Assembly (NCBI GenBank): GCA_014607495.2
Contig: CP053167.1
Coordinates: forward strand, 7,874,001 to 7,938,000
Direction of reading: 5' to 3'
DNA from: Carposina sasakii
Lineage: Eukaryota; Arthropoda; Insecta; Lepidoptera; Carposinidae
Length of the DNA stretch: 64,000 bases
Under the pieces are notes generated by a model. The model worked only from the letters and a program-made list of their open reading frames with translations. It did no database searches and was not told where the DNA came from. The translations under genes were made by a program, and so were the position numbers. Positions 13,111 to 23,174 of the stretch are shown here, in pieces. Within the stretch, counting starts at the first letter, position 1. Every line of letters starts with the position of its first letter.

Positions 13111-14779
13111 GTGAATGCCGTGGGTCAATAACTGGCTTGTAGGGGGAATCGGATAGGGTCTTCGTACTTATCATAGGCCAGGAGTTTCATCTTAGTTTAT
13201 GTGAGACATTGAAGGGCGTTGGAATACGGTCTTTTGATGTTACGGTTGCCTCTTTCGTATGAGGTAACTAAACATACTACGGCTGTAGTTCATTTACTGC
13301 AAATACAACTTATTTTTAATTGTTTGGATTATCATTAGGTAACATTAGAACTGGAACCCCGAGTAAGTAGTAGGTGAATGTCAGCAAAAGTTATATATTA
13401 TACCTATGCGTAGTTGACTAGACCTACTCTCTTCTTAAAACCATATATAGTGTCTCTAAGAATAGACCTACACAAAAAGATTTCCTTTAAACTTTAGAAA
13501 TATGTACATATAAATATTCAATACTTACATACCATTTTCTGTACATAAGTATTATAACTTTAAGATTAAGTTCATTCTGTAGTGTTCAAGCTCCTAGACT
13601 ATTTTGATAGCCGATTTACTTACTTATAGAGCTAAAGAACGCTTGCGTTGTCTGTACGTAGACATGAAATGATCAGAGTCGTAAACAAAAACACTCGCCA
13701 CCAAACCGGTTTTGGCCGGTTTAATAGAACAGAAATCGTCTACTAGCGCCCGCACTATTACTCGTATTATTGGTTTATTTATAAAAAAAAAGTTTAACAT
13801 ACGATACGACACATCGATTTTCAAAGTAATAGGTTTAGTAAAGGAGCTTTTTAAATTTTTCTAAGCAAGTCAAGAAGATTCCTAAACTTTTAACTTATAT
13901 GAATGATTTAAAAATAATCATTTTAGTTTACAACTAGATACCTATCTTACCTAGCTTAAATAATTATACGGAATACTGTAGTTGGAAGTCAAAGACCTCA
14001 TTTTTTTATGATCTTAGTCATTAGTAGGTAATGTAAAAAATTGTTAACGGCAGCCGAGCCGCACCGGAGGAGGAAGTACCTATATTTACGAAAGTTTAGA
14101 TTAGATGGTTTTTTATTCCTAACAAATTCGCAATGAAATGTATTGAAAAATTTGTCCCACTCTAATGTAAGCTGTTTTATTTAGACGGAAAATACAATCT
14201 GTGTGTCCGTACTGATTGATTTACATACCTACATATACACACGGCTGTGTTTCCAAAAAGGGGTAGCCAGAACTGCAGGATCACGAAGGAGAACCCACAG
14301 CCACGTTTAGCACAACGGGGTCAGATCTTCGATCAAATTTATATATATATAATGATCAGTGATTGATTGAAGAGACGCGCGTGAATTCCTTAGACGACTC
14401 TTACGACACACGCAAGGAGATGCAGCTGATGTATTCTCTTAAATGGTAGGTTAGGTAGTTAGGTATTTAGGGGATAACGCGTTAAGTTATAATAATATAT
14501 TGATGTATAGCGTATGAAAACCAGAACAAAAGCTAAAAAATCTTATATTTTCATAAAACTTATGGGGATATATAAGGGAGTTTTAGCCAAAGAGCATTTA
14601 AAAGCAACAAAGGTACAATAATTTATTCATTACATAGAGCGCTCCATAACCTAACAATAAATTAATTTAAAAACAATAAATTAGTTCAAACAAATAAATA
14701 ATTACTCAAAACAAAGTAAATTAACAACATTTTAAAACAAAAGAAAATAAATTGCCTATCAAGAACCCCCTGAGAACCC
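13111..14779. other. Intergenic
   Basis: AT-rich spacer between the first two small genes. A family A repeat copy lies at about 14232-14445. A 66-codon minus ORF at 13624-13824 has no recognisable family and no splice context. No gene supported. Confidence 0.5.
14232..14445 (+). repeat. Dispersed repeat family A (near-complete copy)
   Basis: One of the longest copies. It runs from CACGGCTGTGTTTCC through GGGGTAGCCAGAACTGCAGG and ATCACGAAGGAG to the distal block with ACTCTTACGACAC and GGAGATGCAGCTGATG. An (AT)n run interrupts it near 14340. Confidence 0.6.
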
Positions 14780-15419
14780 CTATTCAATTTTGAAATCTTT
14801 TTTGGATCTGCCTTTCATCATCCGTCTGAGTATAGAATAGGCGACCCAGAAGACTAGGTAAAGCTTGGAGTCGGTGCTGATGATGAAGTAGGTGGCAAGA
14901 ATGGCAATGATGATGCCCAGAGCGTTCAAGACGAGGTTGGGGTAACTGGTCTTTTTGCAGGAGCATCCTGGCGGACAGATGATGACCTTGCACTCACAGT
15001 TGGCCTTGCAGATATGGGGCTCGATGGAATCTGTAAAAATAGCGATGCTAGTAAAAAAATGTAGAGTTTCTATAACCTCTGCATTAAGCCCGTCTTTACA
15101 TAGAGTAAACGTAAAATTCCAGAAATGCATGATTATGAAGGTTCGGAAAGTTTTACAAGCCATGTTTAACATCGCGGGGCCAGATGTAAAAGATTATTAA
15201 CAAGTTGCTCGCTCATCGCCTGAGAAAACGCCCTTAGTGATTCAGATATTAGTGTAGACATAGGTACCATGAAAGTAGCCCACAAGTAAGAATCTATCCA
15301 AAAAAAATTTTACTCGAAATCTTGTGTTTATTTTTCAAGATTGTATTAACATTCCTGAGATTTAGATAAAAGTAGTATAATTTACCTTCAATAGGCTGGT
15401 AAACAGTTGTTTGGCACAT
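14780..15419 (-). CDS. Membrane-anchored metallothionein-like protein (94 aa, 2 exons)
   Basis: Minus-strand exons 15419-15386 and 15030-14780 join in phase 1 (donor G|GTAAAT, acceptor TTTTTACAG) and give 94 residues. Residues 1-18 have a single Cys. Residues 19-38 hold six cysteines as CKANCEC and CPPGCSCKK, the C-x3-C-x-C pattern of metal-thiolate proteins and close to the GSCSCACK part of metallothionein D. Residues 44-63 (LVLNALGIIIAILATYFIIS) are a clear transmembrane segment; 67-79 is a second hydrophobic stretch, followed by a basic tail (RRMMKGRSKKDFK). There is no signal peptide before the Cys region. TTTATAAA on the minus strand near 15476-15483 sits about 56 bp upstream of the ATG, as in metallothionein B. 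Function is unknown; a membrane-tethered metal chelator is my inference. Confidence 0.6.
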
Positions 15420-15475
15420 GACTGCGATTAGTTCTGCTTCTTCCCCGCAAATGATAAATAAAATAATTCTGTAAC

Positions 15476-15483
15476 TTTATAAA
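15476..15483 (-). promoter_or_regulatory. TATA-like box
   Basis: TTTATAAA lies about 56 bp upstream of the minus-strand ATG at 15419. Metallothionein B has TATAAAAG at the same distance, which supports both as promoters. Confidence 0.35.
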
Positions 15484-15489
15484 TATGGC

Positions 15490-16140
15490 TCCAAACTTCA
15501 GATGAAGGCCTTAGCAAAATAAGTAAGGAAATACAAAGAATACTACCGCTATACCATTTCCGTGAAAATCAATTTGTTGATCCATGCGGAACGGATGCAG
15601 TCTGGCAACGAAGCTTCCGGATGAGAAAAATGCTTTAGTTACTAATTGGCATTTTTTATTGTTTTTGATTTTACAGACAGGTACGTTAATAAGCGGTGCT
15701 TACAGGCCATATTTTATCTTTTTTAGAGTAGAGTTAACCCTGTGTTTAGCTCTCTATAATCAACTTTTTCATTGTTTTGCTTACCCCATCCAGATACTGT
15801 ATGTATAATAATAAATAAATAAATAATATAAGATATATAATATAATAAAAAAATAATAAATAAAATAAATAAAACCTATAATGTATAATAAAAAATACAG
15901 CTTGAGCCAACCAATAAGTTCGTTATACCTACATCTTGTTGAACACTCTTTTTTGGTTACTAGTTAGAAAAGTTTGCAATATCTCGGATTTAGATATGTT
16001 ATAATATAAGAAACTAATGTATCCATCTATCAAGTATGTTTATGCAACTTGAGCTTATATAGCAAAATCGGTGATAGTAAAATCAATAATGTATGTGAAC
16101 TATTGTTGTATTATTTTATCAAAACCTATTTTCGAATAGA
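15490..16140. other. Intergenic
   Basis: AT-rich spacer with (AATAA)n-like runs at about 15808-15895. A 74-codon plus ORF at 15584-15808 has low-complexity hydrophobic composition and no support as a gene. Confidence 0.5.
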
Positions 16141-16147
16141 TATGTGC

Positions 16148-16412
16148 CACTCACTAGGCGCGTGGTGCCGGCAGAGTAGAGTCTGTACCATCGCTGCCTG
16201 CCCGTGGGTAACGTACGAGGCGATTAAGGGTTTCCGGGAAGTGGGCAGCAGCGCCTTCCGTACTGACAACATAGTCCGAAAATCAGACTGCGGTCTCTAA
16301 CCCGCTTACCCAGCGTGGTGTTTATAGAAAACCCCCCTGTGGCAGTAGCCTTGTGGCGTGCCCTGGGGAGGCCTACGTCCAGCAGTGGACTGCAATAGGC
16401 TGAAGAAGAAGA
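16148..16412 (+). repeat. Dispersed LINE/SINE 3'-end repeat, family C, copy 1
   Basis: Runs from GCGCGTGGTGCCGGCAGAG to GCAGTGGACTGCAATAGGCT and an (AAG)n-like tail. Nearly the same sequence is at 19796-20060; partial copies are at 18235-18362 (-) and 44450-44605 (+). The shared tail ending GTCCAGCAGTGGACT is typical of lepidopteran non-LTR element 3' ends. The short ORFs over it are not genes. Confidence 0.7.
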
Positions 16413-16532
16413 TGTGCCACGTCGCCACCGCCGCCGGCGCCGCCGCGCCGCAGTTTAGCACTCACAACACCAATACTTATATACGAATTTATTAAAATAA
16501 ATACCTGTCATTAAATCCAACATATATTATGA

Positions 16533-17378
16533 TTAGTCTTTACGAGTTAAAGGTGTTTGCCAATATTGCCAGTTTGCAGTTTTTCTTATCCTTTCGATAT
16601 TTACTCCCAATTTTTTGGGTGATACACTTTCACAACTGAAGTCAACGTTAATACCACTGCTTTGAAGTGTATCTTTGATCCAGAATATTAACCTTTGTGA
16701 AGATAACCTTCCATAAGGTTTTCTATAACTTATGAACACATTTCTATTATTCCCGTGTCTTAAATTCTTCGTTCTGTTCAAATACGCCTGCAAACATAAT
16801 GCAGGGCATATTTCTGGGTGCCCCTTGTAATACGGCAGTCGTAGGTATGAGTTATAATTTGGCATCAAAATAGTGATTGTCTGGCAGAGAGTTATTATCA
16901 TCTCGTTAGCATTAAAATGCATGTTGTCAATTGTTATACTTGATAGCACTTGCAATCTATGGTTAGTTGCCAATGCAAGTAGTGTTGCCGTTTTCTTCGA
17001 TAGCATTTTTAAAGATATATTATCATTTGGCCATTGCCTTGCTAGATAGTTTAAAACTGTCCCTGGATTCCACGGTAGGGTGTGAACCGTATTCGGAGGT
17101 CGCAATCTGTACACTTCTTTCATAAATTGTTTTATTCTTTCGTCATTTAGACGTTGTTTTAGTAATGCGGCTAGAGCAGATTTGTAGCAGTTAACTGTGC
17201 CATATTTGGCTCCTTTATTAAAGACGTTTGTTAGAAAGTTTACAATAATTGGAGTAGTGGTTCTAAAAGGATCAAGACCCAATGTATAACAGTAAGTGAC
17301 CCAAACTTTAGTGCAGCTTTCGTATTGTTTGTATGTGTTTTCGGAGAGGGGAGAAAATATGTTCTTCGCCAAATCCAT
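16533..17378 (-). pseudogene. Decayed tyrosine recombinase (Crypton/DIRS-type)
   Basis: An open frame of 281 codons on the minus strand has the layout of a eukaryotic transposon tyrosine recombinase. An N-terminal core-binding part starts near SENTYKQYESCTKVW, and the first catalytic Arg lies in TNHRLQVLSSI. A late GVNIERIRKTANW matches the segment just before the catalytic Tyr. The HxxR box expected ahead of GVNIE is missing (CESVSPKKLGVN, apparently a short deletion), and the frame leaves the family after KTAN: a neighbouring frame carries an ANTFNS-like piece. The catalytic Tyr is therefore not encoded in this ORF. It is most likely an inactive remnant of a Crypton- or DIRS/Ngaro-like element. 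No termini are seen. Confidence 0.65.
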
Positions 17379-18230
17379 TTTACAGGTTAGTCTTTTTTAT
17401 TAGCATTTTCTTATTTAAAACCTAAAATAAAGTATTAATAGAGCAAGTTATTTCGTATCATTTATATTTTAACTTATTAAAAAGGTTTTATATTACTTAC
17501 TTACCAAAAACTTATTTCCTGCAATCCAATTGCGCAGATTCCTTGTCCTTATCTTACGATCTAAAGTCCTATCAAATCAATATCCAATATAATACTAAAC
17601 ATAAATCGTAGACTTTTCTACATATTTATAAATAATTTTCGACCTTAGCTACTGCTGAATTCAGACATTCTAAGTGTGACAACTACTGAAATATTGTAGC
17701 TGAATATGTCTGTTTGTCCCGTCTAGGCCTAGGTATTTATTGACTATACTCTACTCACTAGATGATTTCATAATTACCTATCACCACTTTCAAAAGACCA
17801 TCCCAGAATCATCATCATCTTCCTGCCCTATTACCATTAATTTGTTTTTCGTCCCGTGGCTACCTATATGTTATTTTCATCTTTTCTTTACGACTCAGCA
17901 TTCAGCTCCATACAAGACGACAGGTCGAATTACGTACAGTTTGCTTTTTATTTTAAACGTCATCCGTGTATCGCACGTAACCTCCGGTATTTGAAGTTGG
18001 AATACTTGAACTGGTAATACCACACCGTCACAATAAAGAAATAGATAACTTGCGAGTAAAACCGAATGATGTATAAATACTATATGTATAAGAATATTGA
18101 TAATAAGTTGCAAATTATATAAATAACAAATATATTCTAATGAATAGGGTCGACAGAAGGTAGACAAGACAAATGAAGGTGAGAAATAGATATATCGTCC
18201 GCTAACTACAAGAAGTCAGTATCATAAAAT
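17379..18230. other. Intergenic with repeat debris
   Basis: AT-rich. Around 17808-17850 a CATCATCATC followed by TTCCTGCCCTATTACC resembles another dispersed family, also seen near 22490-22560 and 38195-38290. No gene is supported. Confidence 0.45.
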
Positions 18231-18234
18231 CATC

Positions 18235-18362
18235 TTCATCTTCAGCCTATTGCAATCCACTGCTGGACGTAGGCCTTCCCCCAGGGTACGCCACAAGGCT
18301 ACTGCCATGGAGGGGGTTTTGCCTATAGTCCCCACGCCTGGGCAGGCGGGTTGGTGACAGTA
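18235..18362 (-). repeat. Family C repeat, partial copy
   Basis: The minus-strand copy shares the CTACGTCCAGCAGTGGA block and the GTGGCGTACCCTGG segment with 16148-16412. Confidence 0.6.
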
Positions 18363-18841
18363 TAATTAAATACATACATTGGGTTTCAAATGGAACTATG
18401 GTAATAGTAAACCGATATCGCTTTCCGGTGTCTGTCTGTACTGACATCTTTAAAACTATGCAAAAGATTTGGACACGGTTTTTTTTAAATAGACAGAGGA
18501 TGGTTTATATGTAGATATACCTGCCTAGCAACTTAGCATGGCTTCAATGCTGATAGGAAATTCTCATTCATTTCGATTTAGGTTCGTTACTAGAAATAAA
18601 CTGTACCTCTGATAAATTATTGCATTATGTCAACGTTATGAAAATCTAGACAGCTGTCCTCTGTCAGTACCGAGAACGTTACGCCAGCCGAATAGTAGCG
18701 AAACTATCAACTTCATCCTTCGCTACTATGTAGGTACATTAAATATTTAGGTAAGTAGGTACCTAAAAATATAATGTACAGCACAGACTTCATTATCACT
18801 TAAATCTAAAATTGATAATTATATTTTAATACTCAGAACGG

Positions 18842-19321
18842 AGCTTATTTGTGTCCAAGATAACCCAGTCCTTAAAGACGAAGGTATTCAACCAGTGCGT
18901 GCTGCCGGTGATGACCTACGGTGCCGAGACGTGGTCTCTAACTATGTGCCTCATAAAGAAGCTCAGGATCGCACAGCGAGCGATGGAGAGAGCTATGCTT
19001 GGGATCTCTTTGCGTGATCGAATCAGAAATGCGGAGATCCGCAGACGTACAAGGATCACCGACATAGCTCAACTGTCCAGCAAGCTGAAGTGGCAATGGG
19101 CAGGGCACATAGCTCGAAGAACTGATGGCCGATGGAGTCGGTAAGTTCTAGAGTGGATACCACGTATCGGCAAGCGCAGCGTGGGAAGGCCACCCGCGAG
19201 GTAGACGGACGACCTGTCGTGTTGTTGGATGCAGGCTGCTTCCGACCGGTCGGAGTAGAGGTTGTTCAGGGGAGGCCGATGTCCAAAAGTGGACTTCTCA
19301 GGGCTGTAAATAATGATGATG
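18842..19321 (+). mobile_element. 5'-truncated RTE-like LINE insertion with 11-bp TSD
   Basis: The frame at about 18845-19140 encodes the C-terminal region of a non-LTR reverse transcriptase (QCVLPVMTYGAETWSL, then KLKWQWAGHIARRTDGRW). A TAA follows WSR, and the rest is degenerate. The element ends in GGGCTGTAAATAATGATGAT. ACTCAGAACGG occurs directly before (18831-18841) and after (19322-19332) the element, a perfect 11-bp target-site duplication. The same LINE family is at 56851-57412 and 11030-11252. I assign RTE-like from the tail type; the clade is not proven. Confidence 0.8.
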
Positions 19322-19586
19322 ACTCAGAACGGTGGTCGTTTTAAAAATATCTGAAATTCTAAACATAAATTTTCTACCCATCAAGTGATTAACTGTACAA
19401 ACAATGGCGCGCTTAACTTCGGTGTGTTCTACTTGAACGATCTCAGCTATATCGTGCTATTCTGGATGCTTCAAAAGTATATTTTTTCATGAACCGCATC
19501 TTTATTATATTGCAGTTTTAGTAGAAGTAAGTTTTTATGTTTACGCCTAACCTTGTTCTGTTTGTAGTGGTTTTTTGCGATCACGG

Positions 19587-19594
19587 TATAAAAG
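19587..19594 (+). promoter_or_regulatory. TATA box of metallothionein B
   Basis: TATAAAAG lies 56 bp before the ATG at 19643, leaving about 25 bp plus a short 5' UTR. No TGCRCNC metal-response core was seen in the preceding 250 bp. Confidence 0.55.
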
Positions 19595-19642
19595 AAGAAG
19601 CATTTAGGCGTAGTACATAGTTACAGTTTAACAGTTATCAAT

Positions 19643-22167
19643 ATGCCTAGCCCCTGTGAGCCCTGTAAAGGTAAGTTTCATTATTGAATACTATCAATCT
19701 TCTATCAATTTTCTACATACTACTTCATACGTCATTATCATGAAATCTCTTTTTTTATAGAAAGATTTAAATTTAAAAACATAGTAAAAGTGCCCGTAGC
19801 GTGGTGCCGGCAGAGTAGAGTTTGTACCAACCCTGCCTGCCCGTGGGTATCGTACGAGGCGATTAAGGGTTTCCGGGAGGTGGGCAGCAGCGCCTCCCGT
19901 ACTGACAACATAGTCTGAAAATCACACTGCGGTCACCAACCCGCCTGCCCAGCGTGGTGACTAAGGGCAAAACCCCCCTGTGGCAGTGGCCTTGTGGCGT
20001 GCCCTGGGGGAGGCCTACGTCCAGCAGTGGACTACAATAGGCTGAAGAAGAAGAAGAAGTAAAGTGCATCAAAAGGGGAGACCGGGGATAGTTGACCATT
20101 TTTCAGCTAAGAGGTGTCTATTTTTATTTCTTTACAGGGAATTATTTTAAAAACAGGTACAGTTATTAGATTGACTACATATTAAGCTTTGGAAATAAGT
20201 GGAAAAAGCACGTTATTCATTATGATATAGAGTACAAACCAGCTTTTGTACAAAAGGAAAAACTGGTCAACTTACCTCAGGCTTGGGGTAGGTTGACTAT
20301 TCACCTGGGGTAAAGTGAACAATGACGTTAAAAGGGCAAAATTTACGAGGAAATAGTATAATAAACAAAAATGTATGGAAAATAGACGGTTTTTCGCAAC
20401 TTTTATTTAAACACAATAAAATTAAAGTTCTAAAAATAAAACAATCAATTCGAGTACCCGAAACAAACAAAGTACTAACTTATTAAGTATTTCAAACAAA
20501 ACGGGACAACTTGTTATAACCTTTAACTATATGGTAATAAATAATCTCGTGTAACTAATGAAATTATATTTATTATTTGGTAATAGTCATGATATATATA
20601 GGTATAGGTCAACCAGCCCCCTAATTTTCCCTAATTGCCTTAAAGCTATTGCACCGAATGAGTTTTTGACAGTTAGTCTACCTACGCTCTACTATCCCCG
20701 GTCTCCCCTGTATGGCTGTATCTATACTAATATTATAAAGCTGAAGAGTTTGTTTGTTTGTTTGTTTGTTTGATTGAACGCGCTAATCTCCGGAACTACT
20801 GGGTCGAATTAAAAAATTCTTTTTGTGTTGGATAGTCCATTTATCGAGGAAGGCTTTAGGCTATATATCATCACAGTGCGACCAATAGGGACGAAGAATA
20901 AGAGGAAAATGTGGAAAAAACGGGGAAAATTATTCAACTTTGGAGACTTCCGTTGCGTGCGCTGCGTAAACGGTTCAAGTTATCCAAAAAATATGTATGA
21001 AAGAATAAAATGACGTAGAAATGATATGAAAGAAAAAAATTGAAGGTCTAGACTGCCTGATGCAGAACCCTTAGCAGCCCAGCTAAACTTTGAGAGATAT
21101 GAAAATACCGTCTTAGGAAAAGTTGCTCAGCATGATAAGCACTTTCTAATAATATAATATAAAATTATTAATAAAGAAAATGGAAAAAATTCTTCACCCG
21201 AATGGGAATCGATAATATATAAACGCGAAAGTTTGTGAGTATGGATGGATGTTTGTTACTCTTCCGCGTAAAAACGGTTGGAGCGATTTAAATTAAATTT
21301 TGTATGAAGTTAGCTGACACCCTGGATTTTTGTTTTTATTAATTAAACCAGTAAAAAATATTTTCCCAGGTGATTTCAACATTTTTATTTTTCTGCAGTC
21401 CACGCGGACGAAGTCGCGGGCGTCCACTATAGTATATATAACGCATTCCCATTTTAAGTGGGTACCTATGAAAAGCTAGGTTTCATACATTCTATACATA
21501 AAAGTTAAAAATATACCTGCACCAAAAGAAGCTATACTTATAGGTATATCCTTTTTTTTCAGATTCCTGCCAAGACGAAGTTTGCAAGGACTGCGCTTGC
21601 ACGGAAACTGGTTGCGAAGACTGTTGTGAAGGTTATTACTTATATGAAATTATATAGATATGCACACGGCTGTGTGCAATGTGGTAGCCGGAACGGCAGC
21701 ATCATATAGGAGATCCCGGGTTATGGCACATTTCGCCAACGCAAAAACTAGTCGGCGGGCCAAATGTCTACTTTTAAAAATGGTATTTTTCGTTAATAAA
21801 TAATTATCTATTGATGCTAATATTTACCTATTTAATGTGAATATACAATTTTTCCGAAATATTCCTTTAGTTTTAGGATACATCTGGTCCGGTCTTCCAA
21901 TCTTATTCGGGCGAATCTACATGCACATTTTTAAAAGTAGACAATTGGCCCGCGGACCAGTTTTTGCGTGGGCGAGATGTACCATAACCCGAGATCCCAT
22001 AGCCACAATTAGCATACTGGGGACAGATGTAAATGATCAGTTATAAGTTGCTACCATATCGCCTGAGAAAATACCCGAGAGAGAAATTCCTTCGTCTACT
22101 ATCTTCCAGACTAATTCTAATTCCAGACTATCTTCCATCTAATTATCTTCCAGAAAGTTGTTGCTGA
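19643..22167 (+). CDS. Metallothionein B (36 aa, 3 exons)
   Basis: Exons 19643-19670, 21563-21631 and 22154-22167 join in phase 1/phase 1 and give 36 residues. The start MPSPCEPCKDSC parallels metallothionein C (MPAPCEPCKDSC), and the end ESCC parallels its GGCC. Eleven cysteines (5, 8, 12, 17, 20, 22, 27, 30, 31, 35, 36) make up nearly a third of the protein; the rest is mainly acidic. It should be a cytosolic metal-thiolate protein. The first donor is consensus; the second (G|GTTATT) is weak. Two more CAG acceptors sit just upstream of 22154; using the nearer one would add nine residues before ESCC. Reading through the second donor instead adds EGYYLYEII before a stop. Intron 2 carries a MULE-like MITE inside a family A repeat. 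Confidence 0.72.
19796..20060 (+). repeat. Family C repeat, copy 2
   Basis: Nearly full match to 16148-16412, starting GCGTGGTGCCGGCAGAG and ending in GGCTG(AAG)n. It lies in intron 1 of metallothionein B, and the TIR element at 20074 begins 14 bp after its tail. Confidence 0.7.
20074..20709. mobile_element. Short TIR element (MITE-like, ~636 bp)
   Basis: AGGGGAGACCGGGGATAGT at 20074-20092 is the exact reverse complement of 20691-20709, a 19-bp perfect terminal inverted repeat. No transposase ORF lies between. I could not find a convincing target-site duplication, so the superfamily is open. Confidence 0.65.
20715..21440 (+). repeat. Family B dispersed repeats (two fragments)
   Basis: The first fragment (20715-21060) has CTATACTAATATTATAAAGC, a (GTTT)n run and CGAACTACTGGGTCGAATT-type sequence. 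The second (21205-21440) ends CCACGCGGACGAAGTCGCGG followed by GCGTCCACTA, and the same end recurs at 31170-31200. They are non-coding. Confidence 0.5.
21660..22080 (+). repeat. Family A repeat interrupted by a TIR element
   Basis: The 5' half (CACACGGCTGTGTGCAATG...) ends at GAGATCCC, 21717. The 3' half resumes after 21990 with GAGATCCCATAGCCAC and ends near GAGAAAATACCCGAGAG. The break defines the ends of the MITE below. Confidence 0.65.
21718..21990. mobile_element. MITE with ~65-bp TIRs and 8-bp TSD (MULE-like?)
   Basis: The left end GGGTTATGGCACATTTCGCC pairs with the right end GGCGAGATGTACCATAACCC; the inverted similarity continues inward to the CTTTTAAAAATG / CATTTTTAAAAG region. GAGATCCC flanks both sides (21710-21717 and 21991-21998). 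The element is 273 bp with no transposase. The 8-bp TSD and long TIRs fit Mutator-like or Merlin elements; the class is not settled. Confidence 0.75.
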
Positions 22168-22172
22168 TCATT

Positions 22173-22316
22173 ATGGACCGTCACCAGAACAGCCGGCAGC
22201 GTCGCCGACGTCCTTCCATAGCTGCCCGTATCACCGCCTTCCTGGATAGATGCTTCCCTATCAGCTTCTGTGCCGTGTTCTTTGTGACCGTTATGTTATT
22301 CTACTGTATAATATAG
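22173..22316 (+). CDS. Small ORF, 47-aa basic/transmembrane peptide, just after metallothionein B
   Basis: ATG at 22173 lies 5 nt after the TGA of metallothionein B in the same exon. It encodes 47 residues: a very basic head (RHQNSRQRRRRPS), a short amphipathic stretch (AARITAFLDR) and a hydrophobic segment (CFPISFCAVFFVTVMLFYCI). Codons have mixed composition, unlike the AT-rich flank. This could be a second cistron, a separate short gene, or chance. I do not recognise a family. Confidence 0.35.
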   Translation: MDRHQNSRQRRRRPSIAARITAFLDRCFPISFCAVFFVTVMLFYCII

Positions 22317-22959
22317 ACCAACGTGTAATTTTGTAATACCTTATTGTTTACTTCGTATTGGCTTCCTTTTCTATTGCAACACCTAACGGCTTTGTGAGTA
22401 CCACGGAGATGACAAACAGGGTCTAAATAGCTGCTAATTCGAAACCACTTACTGGCATCGCCAGGGTTAGTGCCTATGTTCATATTTCTGCCCTTAGCCC
22501 ATTATTATGGAGTTGCCGGTCAGCGCAATATTTCCTTTCGAAACTCATATTGCCATGAATTTGGCATTTGTTTTACGGTCAGCCTGGTATTAATTTTAGA
22601 ATATTGAAATCCGTACATAAAATATGCATGTTTGGTGCTCGGATCTGGTTTCTCATTACGACTGTACTGTGAGCATGGTTAGCGTTTTGGGCAATGAGCT
22701 AGCAAACGGGGTAGTTTCCTATGGTTGAATCTTAATAACATCTTATTCTTATCAGAATAAATAATCAAAATCATACCTGTCTGTAAAATTACAATTTGAT
22801 TATGTGTCCAAATGAGGTAGTACCTTCAAAGTTAAGTGGGCAAGTCTATTTTTCAAATGTTTACATTAATTGAAAATTACAACATCACATGTCCACCTGC
22901 ATCATTTACAGCAACTTTTGTTTGGTAACCATATTTATAAACGTAATATTTAACATGTC
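22317..22959. other. Intergenic, repeat debris
   Basis: Contains a fragment of the repeat with GCCCTTAGCCCATTATTATG and CGGTCAGCGCAATAT (about 22490-22560). A segment at about 22770-22900 resembles 63380-63490 near the window end. No gene. Confidence 0.45.
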
Positions 22960-23174
22960 TGTTAACGCCTATGCTAACAAATATAGCAAATCTTAGAAGC
23001 CTCGGAAGCCTGCTACCTGACATTCGACTTTTGACAGCTGTCTTCTTTCAACCGGCATCAGATCAGCCTCTCTGTGTTGCACAAAATTATATAAAATAAA
23101 ATAAGTACTGTACAGGATTGTGAAACAAATATACGTGTAGACTCTAAACATCTTTTATTATGTCCGCTGAGACA
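22960..23174 (+). repeat. 5' LTR of BEL/Pao element
   Basis: 215 bp, starting TGTTAACGCC and ending GCTGAGACA (TG...CA ends). By eye it is the same as 29283-29497. AATAAAATAAG-type sequence lies in the middle. Confidence 0.93.

Noticed and set aside
16049..16300. 83-codon plus ORF
   Set aside because: It lies on family C repeat sequence that recurs at 19796-20060; not a gene.
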